In this document: piece by piece, positions 25,701 through 37,700 of the stretch
How positions within the stretch are numbered: position 1 is the first letter of the stretch
Layout of the letters: each line of letters opens with the position of its first letter
Origin: Zantedeschia hybrid cultivar
Lineage: Eukaryota; Streptophyta; Magnoliopsida; Alismatales; Araceae
DNA: 64,000 nt
Reading direction: 5' to 3'
NCBI GenBank assembly: GCA_030544215.1
Contig: JARZZO010000013.1
Location: 673,001 to 737,000 of the forward strand
Translations under genes and position numbers: made by a program
The notes under the pieces: generated by a model
Database searches by the model: none
Told to the model about the DNA's origin: nothing
The model's input: only the letters and a program-made list of their open reading frames with translations

Positions 25701-28700
25701 CAAACTGTTTCCCATTATCGGTTACGAGAATAGCTGGAAGTCCAAACCGACATATGATATTTTTCCATACAAAGTTCCAAGCTCGTTTATCTGTGATTTG
25801 TGCTAGTGGTTTTGCTTCTACCCACTTTGTGAATTAATCAACTGCCACAATGAGGAACTTTTTCTGTTTAGGGCAATGGGCCGAGAATATCTACTCCTAA
25901 GTGAGCGAAGGGACATGGTTGTGAGCTTGAAAGCCAGTAACTTCGGAATATGGCTGAACTTTTGAGACTTGTCACACCTCCATGTGAACTCCTGCTTATC
26001 CTTCAGGATTGTGGGTCACTAATAACCTTGTCAGAGGATCTTGTGCGCCAGAGTTCTCGCCCCAATGTTGCTGCCACACAGTCCTTTATGGACTTCTCAG
26101 ATGGCATGACGAGCTTCATGATCTGCCAAGCACTTCAAAAGAGGATATGAGAAAGATCTCTTATAGAGTTCTTCCCCAATAAGTGTGAACTGAGCTGACT
26201 GCACTTGGACCAGCCGAGCTTCTGCTGGTTAGAAGGGAATTGCCCATCCTTGACATAGTTAACAGTGGGCTCCATCCAACTATCTCGGCTGGAGATCTCC
26301 ATTATCATCTCCTTCCTTTGTATAGAAGGTGCCTTAACCTCTTCTATCAACGATGTATATTGGTCATTGTCCGAGCTAGCTAGTTTAGCTAAGGAGTCTG
26401 CATTTATGTTCCCTTCTTGAGGCATTTGCTGGATTTGCAATAGACAAGCTACTTGATGAGGCTATGGACATGTTTTAAGTATTGCGATAAGATCTCGTCT
26501 TGGGCTTCATACTCTCCCTTGACTTGTCTCGCCGCTAGTTGAGAATCACTGAAGACTTCCACAACTTGTGCGCCGAGATGGAGCGCCATTTTGAGACCAG
26601 AAATAAGGGCTTCATACTTAGTCCACATTGTTGCATATTGGGAACTCCAATCGCAATGCATACCCAAGAGTGACTCGGTGAGGTGTGGTTAGAGTTACCC
26701 TACGTTCCACTGCGAATTCGGTTTGTGGACTCGTCTACATGGATGGATATTCCATGTCTCAACTGGTGGTTGTTCTTTGATTCCTACTGACTCTTTTATG
26801 AAATCGGTTAAGGCTTGGGCTTTGACGGTAGGCCAAGGCCGATATTGGATGTCAAACTCCAAGTTTAACATACCATTTAACTAATCTACCTGAATTGTCG
26901 GACTTTTTAGTATTTGCCTGAGAGGTTGATCAGTGAGCACAACAATAGTATGAGCTTAGTACGACCTAAGTTTTTGAGCATACATCATTAGCGCGAGAGC
27001 AAATCTCTCGAGTACTAGGTAGTTTTGCTTAGCTCCGTGAAGGACCTTGCTCACATAATAGATGGGCTTTTGAACCCCTTGATCTTCTCGGACTAAAACA
27101 GAACTAATAGCAGTAGGTGAGACTGAAAGGTACAAGTAAAGCTCTTCTCCGACTTTAGGCTTGCTAAGCCTCAATACCGAGGCGAGGTAGGACTTGAGTT
27201 GTTCAAAGGCTTCTTGACATTCTTCAGTCCATTCAAATTGAGAAGTCTTTTTGAGGACTTGGAAAAATGGAAGGCATTTCTTGACTGCCTTGGACATAAA
27301 GCAGTTGAGCGCAACGATTTGATCTGTGAGTGCTTGAACATCTTGGATGCTTTGCAACCCCTTCATATCCACTGTAGCCTGGATTTTACTTGGGTTTTCC
27401 TTAATGCCTCTTTGTGAGATAATGAATCCTAAGAACTTGCCCGACGTTACTCCGAAAGTGCACTTTTCGGGATCGAGCTTCATACCATATAGATAAAGGA
27501 CTTGGAACACTTCTCGGAGATTTGTTTCATGCTGATACCGATTTGTTGATAGGATATCTTGTTGACTAGTCTCTGGTAAGTGGCTCTTGTGTTTTTCAAT
27601 CCAAATGGCATTCGAGTATAGCAATATAACCCATGATCTGTATTAAAGGAGGCCTTCTCTTCATCTTGGGGGTCCATATGAATTTGATGATATCCCAAGT
27701 AGGCATCTAGAAAACTGAGGGGTCAATACCCTGAGGTGGAATCCACAAGCTGATCAATTCTCGACAATGGGAAGCTATCTTTTGGGTAAGCCCTGTTCAG
27801 ATGGTGAACTCTACACACATTCTCCACTTGTTCCCGGGTTTGGGTACGAGAACAACATTGGCGATCCAGTCGAGATAGAAGGCTTCTCTTAGTACGCCCA
27901 ACTTAAGACCTTTACCAACTTGTTCTCGGATGACTACGTGTTGCTCAACTGATATGTTTCTCTTCTTCTACTTTACGGGCGTATAAGCTTGGTCGACATT
28001 GAGCTTGTGAGTAATCATGGAAGGATCTATGCTGGAAAAGTTGGTCTCGTCCCAAGCAAAAATATTTTCGTGCTCTATAAGGATTGCAGAATAAAGTTCA
28101 ATTGATCCGTAGAGAGGGAGGCTCCGACTTTGAACTTCTTCTCAGAACCGGGCAACATTACTTCTCTCAGCTCTTCTCCCGGTTCAACTCTCTGCTATGA
28201 GATTCTTATAATTTCTGATGGACCTTACACACTGAGAGTCTCGGCTGTAGCTTTTCCCTTAAGGGAATTGACATAGCACTGCCTTGACTCGGATTGGTCT
28301 CCACGGACTTCTCCGACTCTTGCTGTTGTATAGAACTTCTTCTAATGCCTCGCAAGAAGTTGGAACTCCATTAAACCTGTAAAGAGGAGTTTTTATAGGG
28401 CGAAGTTCTCGACTGAGGTTGGGCATTTGAACAAAACAATCATAAAAAATAACATCGGGCGTACTACCATTATCAACTAAGATCTGATGTACATCGTAGC
28501 CATCTATATTGGCCGTGATTATAGGGGCATCATCACGAGGATGCTGCACACCTTCAAGTTTGGCATCCAAGAAGGAAATGACTTCATTGTCACTTCTTGG
28601 CTTATCAGTGCAACTCACTTGGCGAACATACTCCTTCCTCTTCTTGGAGCTGTCTCCTTCTAAAGCGGACCCTCCTGAGATCACCATAATGGCTTCTTTG

Positions 28701-31700
28701 GCTAGTGGCTCTTTCTCGACTTCTCGGGGACGAGGCTGTTGCTCGATCTCTTTCACATACTGTCTTCTTAGGATTCCTCTTATGATAAAATCGCAGATTT
28801 TCAACTTGAGGTGCCAACATTCATCGGCGTCATGCCTGTGATCTCGATGAAACTTACAATACTTGTTGCTGTCTCTTCTCTTGGGATCTCTCCTTAGCTT
28901 CTCATGCCATTTCACATATGGCATGTCGTGGATTTCTAGAAGAGTTTGGCTAGGTGGAAGAGAGAAAGTGGTAGGGGAGGGGTGTCTCGAGCCCTTTCAT
29001 GGTCACGCCTTGGCTCGCGACGATAAAAATCTCTCGACTTCTCTACTTGATATCGCTTCTTGGTTGGGGATGACCTGGACCTTCTTCTTTCAATCGGGTG
29101 AGAAGTGCTTATAATTGCCGCTTGCTCAACACACTCTTTTGCCCGAGATAAGAGTTTGGGCAAAGATGTTGGGCACTTTCGGGCTAGTGCCCTGGATATG
29201 TAGCATTCATCATGAGGGCTTGCACAGAGGTCAGCACATCAAGATTAGGGATAATGAGCAACTTATATTGGAACTGAGAAAAGAAAGTGCGGAGGTTATC
29301 TCCTGATCCCTACTTGATTGACCAGAGGTCGGTAGTGGTTTTGAGGTGATAAACCCCGCTATAAAAAGTGGTCCAAGAAGAGTTGTCCTAGCTGAAAGAA
29401 AGAATGATAGACATTGGGTGCAATGATTTGAACCACTGTAGAGCCGCGAGATCTAGGGTGGATTGGAAAGCTCGGCACTTAAGAGCATCGGAAGAAGAAG
29501 ATATGACAACTTGGCTCTTAAAATGATCCAAGTGAACTACAGGGTCGGTGGTGCCGTCATATTGGCAGATAGCAGTCATTTGGAATTTCGGAGGGACTAA
29601 TACATACAATATCTCATCAAAAAAGGGGGAGTTTCGAGAAGTGTCTTTACTACCGGAGACTCGACGTGTTGTATGGCTGCGCTGAGCTTGAACATCTTCT
29701 TACGGATCTTGGGCATCTCTTGTTGCACTTGAGGATTATCTGTCTCGCCAGTAGCTCCTTCTTCCACCAAGGTTTACTAAGGTTGAGGCCGGCTGGGTAG
29801 TCGGAGTAGAGTTGGAAGAGGCCTCTAGATCCATCGGCCTCCTGTCCGATATTTCTTTGGGCTTCGGCTACCTAGATTTTTCGGCTTTGTGAGGTTGGGC
29901 CCCTGCTCCTGAGGGTGCTCTAGTGCTGCTTCTTCTTTAGGCCTTGCTTGCTTGGCCTGGTTGGGCCTTGGTAAGAGTGCCAAGACCAAGTTTTGAAGGT
30001 CTTCGAATTTCTTGGAGAGGGCCTCGAATTTCTCGTCAGATTTCCAAGTAGCCTCTTCAAACAATTCCGTCGTTCTCTCATCTGTTCCCCTTTAGTGCGA
30101 GAATTGACAACGTCTTCCTCCAGAATTTTTTTTTTCTACTGGGAGCCATGACTTCTCGTCAGGTTCCCACAAATGCTGCCAATTGTTGAAGATGAGATAT
30201 TGATCCAAGAATGGATCTCGAGGATGTCTTCTGCGACTCATGCCCTCAATTTTTTCGATCTGAGAATAGATTCGGGATATGTCTTCTGTTGCCCTTTGGT
30301 TTCTGTCCAAGAAAAGAGGGTCAGAATGGGTCCCAAGATTCCTCGGGAGATCCACTTCGATGCTTAAGTTAGACATAGTATGAGAAGTGGAATAGTAGAA
30401 TTAGTGAACTTAGTTAAGACAAACTTCTCGTGCCCTTTTTATAAGGTGGCAAGGTAAGGTAGGCGGTTAGAATTAGCGATGTGGGATTAACGACTTGGAC
30501 ATCTGTCAGTATTGGGTTGGTTGAGGGATGCGTATGGCGGATCACGCCTTATCTCATTAGATTTGTTGGATTGTTGTAACAAATACCTCGTATCCGATTA
30601 CGAATTCGGATCCGATTTCCCCAACAATACCATTCCCAATTTTTTTCATATAATTCACTTTATCATGATTATGGATATACTATGCTAAGGAAAGGGGAAC
30701 CTCCCAAGCGGAGCATCCACTATGATAGACATGTTCCTTATAGCTATGAAGGTAAGGATGTAGAGAGTTTGGGGAAGCTCTAGACCAAGATGGGGAAAGA
30801 AGGTGCCCTAACTTAGAAAGCCCAAGAGTGTGCAAGATAACATGTGTCATGCTTTCTATCTGACAATGCCTTCACTCTGTTAGCATTTCCCTTTTTCTTT
30901 GCTATTTTGCTTCAATGTTTTGGAGATGGTCACCTTTGCTTGGGGATAAAATGTATTGTTTCTTTGACACCCCTGCCTTTGCCAGACAAAATATTTTTTT
31001 GAAAGTGGCTGGTACAACATGAATACATAAATGTATAAAAGGGATTACATAAGTATATATAGTAAAGCTCTTAAAAAAACCCTTTGTACAAAAGTACAAA
31101 AGCTCTAAGATGGTGACTCACTTAAACTCCCTCTAACAAGTCGAAAAAGGAGGAAGTATTCAAGCTCTCGTTACAAAAGGACCCTAGTCCACTCCCTCGC
31201 TCTATTATAAATGAAGGCCACCAGTCTTTCTGTCTCTTGAGCTTTCCTTGTTAAACTATTATTCCTCTCACCCCAAATAGACCATAGAGTGGCATGGAGG
31301 ATCAACCACTAAACCATGCGGTCTTCTTTGGGCACGGTCATGGATGACCAAAGCGTGTCAACGTTCTCTACATCCCTTCTTCTTTGCCAAACTTTTGAAA
31401 TAATGGCGTGCCAAACTTCCCCGAACAAAAACAACTGCTCACAAACAAGTGATCAAAGGATTCATCCTCCTTCCCATACAAAGAGCAAAGAGAACTTAGA
31501 GAAGGCACATCACAGCCAAGATGGATAAGCCTATCACATATAGGAAGTCTGCCTACTGAGATTCTCCACACCACTTCCTCGCTCTATTATAAATAAAGGC
31601 CACCACTCTCTCAGTCTCTTGAGCTTCCTTATTAAACTATTGTTCCTCTCACCCAAATAGAGCATAGAGTGGCATGGAAGAGCAGCCACTAAACCATGTG

Positions 31701-34700
31701 GTCTTCTTTGGGCACTGTCATGGATGACCAAAGCCGAAGAGGGGTGTCCACATTCTCTACATCCCTTCTTCTTTGCCAAACTTTTGAAATCATGGCGTGC
31801 CAAACTTCCTGAACGAAAACACAGCCCACAAACAAGTGACCAAGGGATTCATCCTCCTCCCATACAAAGAGCAAAGAGAAGGCACATCACAGCCAAGATG
31901 GATAAGCCTATCATGTATAGGAAGTCTGCCAACTGAGATTCTCCACACCAAGATCTTCACTTTCGTGGGGGCGGAGACTTCCAAACCTGATGAAGAAGAG
32001 GGGACCTTGTACCATCATTTGCAATCACATGGTACACCGACCTAATATAGAATGTCCTAGAAAAGCTCCACTCCTACCTATAAGAGTCCTGAGTAGACAC
32101 ATCAAGTACAATTGCCTATAGGTTTATCAAAGGATCAGCAAGGTCTTGAATGTCCTTATCCCTAAGGGCCCTGCTAATGAGGGGAGTCCATTCACCCTTT
32201 TACGGGGGGTGTTGATCAAACACCTGCGCTACTACTACCCAAGGGTTGGAGGATATGCACAAGAGCTTGGGAGGGTGTCCATCTCCAATAGAGATATAGG
32301 TAGCAGTGATACCACCAGCCTAAAGGATCTCTCTGGACCAGAGACACATTGTGCATCACCTGCAAATGAATGTCCCAACCCCTAGCCCTGGATAGTATTT
32401 CTCTCTCACTACCTCAAGCCAAAGTTTTGAGTGCGCCATGCCCAACTTCCACGGCCACTTAGAGTGGAGAGCTAAATTAAGATCTCTGATGTTCTTGATC
32501 TCTAGCCCCCCATTCACCTTGCTCCTGCAAACTTTGCCTCAACACATGTCATGGCCCCCTCCTCCATGACGTCCTCTGCCTCTCTAGAAAAATCCACTCT
32601 GAATGGCTTCCAGTTGCCTTGCTACAATCTTTGGGATCCTGAAGATAAAAAGATAGTAGATATGGAGGCTATCTAAAATAGACTTGCATAGCACTGATCT
32701 TCCTTCATAGGAGAGAAGCCTGCCCTTCCGCCCAGCCACCTAAGAGTGGAATTTGTGGATCATATACTGCTAGTCCCTGCACCTATGGGACCTGGAGACA
32801 AAGGAAGACCTAAGTAGGATATAGGGAAGAATCCTGTTTAACACCCTAAGATACAAGCTACCCTGTACATCTCCCTAACATCCATATTAATATCGATGGC
32901 TAGGCACTTCTAAAAATTTACCATAAGTCCACTGACTTCATTAATGATCTCTGATAAGCTTGGCCTGCATCAGTTGCTCTTCCCCAACAATGAAAATTAT
33001 AGTATCATCTGCATATTGAAGATATGAGATGTGTCTCTCTGTGGATCCTGCCTGAAAACTAGAGATAAGATCAACCAGCTCAGTTCTAAACCGTATCTTG
33101 TTGAGGATGTGAGCACTTAGAACATACAGTAGAGGGGATAAAGGATCCTTCTCACAGAGCCCTCTTCCATTATGGAAGAAAGAGGTTGGATCTCCATTGA
33201 AGAGGATGGTAAAAAAAGCTGAGGCAACGCAAGTCTTGATGCATAGCACCCACTTGTCACTAAATCCCATCAAACACATAATGCAAAAAAGGCAATACTA
33301 GTTAACCTTATTATAGGCCGCCTTCTCAAAACCAAGCTTAAGAACCACTTCCCTCATCTTGTGCAATTTCATACCATGCAACACTCATGTGACACCAGGA
33401 AACCCTCATGAATCTGCCTTCCTATGATGAAAGCACATTGTTTCTCACTCACAATCTTGCCAATGACCTTCTGCCTGGAGGCTAACATCTTGGCAATAAT
33501 TTTGTAAACTCCATTTAGAAAGTTGATGGGCCGACATTCTGGCACCAAATCAGCCATCTCTTTTGGGAATGAGGACAAGAAATGTTTTGTTGATGTCTTT
33601 GAGGTGAACCTTCCCCTCTTGAGACTCAACACTGCCATAAGAAGCAAATCATGAATGGCCTCTCATTCTAGCAATGCTGATGGAATAGCAGAGAAAAGCT
33701 TTCTGGTCCAATTGCTGTATCCCCTGCTAAGCAAACACTGCGGCCCTCAACTCCTCGGACGTGAAAGGAGAGGAGAGGAAAGGAATTCCCTCTCTTCATT
33801 TGTCAGAGAAGGAAGGAGGTCATTTGCAACCTTTGGTCAAGCACAATCCTCCTTTATAAAGAGTTTGGAGAAGAAGCTATAGATATGCCTCAAAATCTTC
33901 TCCCTTTAAGTCATAACCTATGCATCTACCTTGAGTCTGTTGATGCAACTCACCCTCCTTTTGCCTGATTCTAATCTCTGAAAATATGTTGTGTTCTTGC
34001 CCCCCCTCCTTAATTCACTTGTCCTTAGATCTCTGTCTTCAATAAATCTCTTCCTTGAGCAAGATGTTTTCATATTCTACTTTGAGCTTAACCCTCTTCA
34101 CTCTATCCTCCTCATCCAACAAACCAACTTCCTCCATAGATCTCCAAGAATGTAGAGCATGGGCCAATGGTGAGATTGCTAGCCAAAGTCGGCATTGTTG
34201 AACTATGCCTCAACTCAGATCTCCACTATTGTCTGACAATCTCTATAACATCTTCCTCATGCAGTTAAAATTTCTCCATTTAGAAAATAGGCTTCTGCCG
34301 TAACCTGAAATTGGAGTTTAGCATGATGGGCATGTGATTTGACACTGGTAATTGGAGACAAGAAGTCTACAAGTGTGAGAAGTGATAATCAATAGAGACA
34401 AGGAACGTATCCAATCTCGAACAAGTGGGTTGTGTCCTAAAATTTGATCAAGTATAAAAAATCATTATTTGTATGAACATCAATTAGGGCAGCCTGAAGG
34501 CGGTACAGCATGATACACCTGGGGGAAGATGCTTCCGTTGTCTTGAGAAGGATCACAGAGTGGGAGATTGCAGAAATGCGCTTGTTTGCTGGTGCTGCGA
34601 AGGTTTGGGCCACAAAAGCTTCAGATGCTTGAAGAGAAGGGAAGAAAACAATGGAGTAATGAAGAGGAGTGGGTCAGAGGAGGACTATGGAAACAAGAAC

Positions 34701-37700
34701 ATACCTGAGGGATCGATGAAGAATGAAGGCAAGGAGGATATAAGTGGACCATGCGTAGAAGTACCATGGTTCCAGGGTTACAACGACAATAGGTCTTTTT
34801 GTGAAAGTTGTGTTCTTGGGTCCTTTGATGGTTTTTTGAAAATGGAAGAAATTCAAGACACCATCTGTCAAGAATGGCCGGAGATAAAGAGGGAGTGGCT
34901 GAGGCAAGCAGGAGGTAATCAAATATTGATGTTCTGTCCGTCACGAACTCTGCATCACAAGATTGTTAAATCTAAGTCCATAGTCTGTAGGAATGTCATC
35001 ATTCACTGGAAGGAGTGGTATCCAGAAGCAGGATCTCTGCAGCACGACACAACACAGGTATTTTGGTGCAAACTGGCTGGTATTCCATGGCATTTGTGGG
35101 ATGTGGAAGTGTTTAAGGCAATCGTGGCTCCTTTTGGAATGATCTCTAGGGTGGATAAGCAGACCTTGGCGTGGAGTAACCTGGCGTTTGCTCAGGTTGT
35201 GGTGAATATAGAACAGGGGATGCATGTACCGCACACTGTGAGACTTCGATGGGGGAATCAGATATTCTGGATTTCTATTGTTATTGAGAACGAGTTACAT
35301 ATCAAACATGAGGATTAATGGTCCTTTGGGGAGGTGGCTATGGCGTATAAAAGATATACAGCAGATAGAGCATATACCAGGGAGGCTGTCGCTGGGAGAA
35401 GATGGAGTCGACTCGGCCGGAAACGGTGGTTGAGTTGAACTCTGACCCGAGCCAACTCGGATGTGAGGGAGATACAGTGACTCGCACCGTAACTAAGAGC
35501 GAAGCGGAAGCCGAACTGGTTCTCGAACCGGTTAGCGCGGAACCTGTCGTCAACAATGCTGTTAGGGCTGAGGCTACAGAAGATCGTCACCGTTCAAATA
35601 AGGAGGTTTACGTTACAGAAGATGGAGACGTCAAGGGTTTCCCAGGCTGTGATATGCGGAATCAATGGGATTCTATGCTATCCTGCCTTGCTACGGAGCT
35701 GGCGAGGAAACTACGGTGCTCAGCGAGGAGGGAATCTCGCAGGAAGCCGATACGCGTCCTTCGGAGGGAAGGTGGCTCGCGGTTGGTAGAGTCTGCTCTG
35801 CCTTACAAAGAGGCAGGAATGAAGGGGGATGAGGCAGAAGGAGGCAGAAATCGGTTAAAAACAAGTAAGTCCCACGATTCACAATCCCCCCAACTCTTTT
35901 CCCGATTTCCTCTCTCCTACTCTCAAGCTGTAACGATCGCCGACGATCGTCCACAACAGCCTTGCCTGGCACTGGTACCTATAAATGAGCCCATTCAACA
36001 ATATAAAAGAAGGAAGGAAGTTATGGAAGGGGAGCAATGTCCTATTACTAAGGACTGGGATAATATTGAATTAGAAAAGAGAGCGTCAGCGATTCGGTTA
36101 CAAATAAATGGGAAGGTGGGTCAGTTCCGGAAATTATGCTCTGAGCTGTCTGGCAAAATAGAGCATAAGGGTAGCATAACGAAGGGAACAAGGGACCTGA
36201 GAAGCTTATACATGGGAGAATTGTCAAAGATAGACAACGACGTTACTGTTGGAAGGAAAAAAGGTGACAAATGCAGTCAGTGACATTACTGTCATGGAAT
36301 ATTAGAGGTTTGAATGATGGAGGAAAGCAGAGGGCAGTCAAGGAGGCAGCGAGAAGATATTGGGTGGATATTGTGTGTTTGTAGGAAACTAAAATGGAGA
36401 TAGTGGAAAAAGACTTCATTCACAAAATTGTTCCGTTCGGGGAGTCAGATTATGTGTTCAGGAGATCGTTGGGGCAGTCGGGAGGTTTGATAATTGCCTG
36501 GAACAGAATGAAGTGGGAAGGTAAGCTGATGGAGATTGGAGAACATTCAATCTCTATAAGTTTGAGGGATTCTAAATGTTCATGGTTGCTTTCATGCGTT
36601 TATGGACCACAATTACTCCAAGATCAACAGATAATGTGGACAGAACTATCTGCATGCCAGGATAAATTCCAATTGCCGTGGTGTGTGACTGGGGATTTTA
36701 ATCAAGTGAGGAAACCATCGGAAAGAAATAAAAATACAAAGGTGAATAGAGGAATGAAGCTGTTTAATAAATGGATCGATGATTGTAGTCTCTTGGAGAT
36801 CGATATGTCTAATATCCAATTTACTTGGTCAAATGGGAGGCAAACACCCTCAATGTCTAAGCTGGATAGGGTTCTTGTAAATGAAGGATGGGCGAGACTG
36901 CTTCCTTATGCCATGGTCTCTGCGCAGCCAAGAGTCGTCTCCGACCATAATGCTATCCTCTTATATTGCAAAAGGAGGAATAGTAAGAAAAAACCTTTTC
37001 GTCTGGAAAAGGTATGGGTCTACAATGAGGATTTCAAAACATTGGTGAAGGAAGTATGGCAGCAAGCAGTGGGTATTCATTCTGCAACTAGAACTCTGGC
37101 ACTGAAGACAAGGAATTTAAAACAGAAGGTTAAAGTTTGGGCTGATAAGGGGCGACATGAGAGATATGTCTACGTGAACAAATTATTAGAGGCAATAAAG
37201 GTTTTGGATACTGCTGAAGCATGGATGGCAGTACCGGCCGATACCGGCCGATACTGGGCCGGTACCGGCCGGTACGTACCGGTACCGGTACCCACCGATA
37301 CGGGTACTGGTACCGGTACTGCCGTCCCTGTGCTGAAGAGATTAGGCATTTAAACCAACAGGAACTGGAAACCAGATCAAAACTGAATGTGCAATACACA
37401 GATTGGTTACTTGAAGAAGAGATTAGATGGAAACAGAAATCAAGAGAAACATGGTTAAAAGAAGGGGATCTTAATACAAGATTCTTTCACCAGGTTGCAA
37501 ATAGGAGGAGGAAAAGAAATACTATCTCCAATATTCAACAACAAGATGAAATCATTGATGACGAAGATAAAATTGCAGTGGAAGTCATCAAATTTTATAA
37601 GGAGTTGTTCTCAAAGGAACAAAGATTGTTTCCTATCTGGTATGATCCTGATATTAATATAATATCCCCACAGGAACAAAATCTTCTTATAGCTCAAGTG

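Larger units (their letters stand above)
15986..30626 (-). mobile_element. Ty3/gypsy LTR retrotransposon of Tat (Retand-like) lineage, complete ends, with nested insertions
   Basis: LTRs lie at 15986-16433 and 30184-30626, each starting TGTTG and ending CCAACA. The 5-bp target duplication ATACC is perfect (15981-15985 and 30627-30631). On the - strand the order is 5' LTR, gag, protease, reverse transcriptase, RNase H, integrase, a tandem-repeat spacer, then a reading frame in the opposite (+) orientation before the 3' LTR. That antisense frame is a hallmark of some Tat-lineage elements. Removing the nested hAT element and two MITEs leaves about 8.7 kb. All coding parts are broken, and the two LTRs differ at many positions, so the insertion is old. 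Confidence 0.92.

Noticed and set aside
36394..37353. Natural fusion of a LINE endonuclease with a Gly/Thr/Pro-rich tail
   Set aside because: The tail is MITE A3, inserted with a perfect 8-bp duplication. The true continuation lies after it in another frame.
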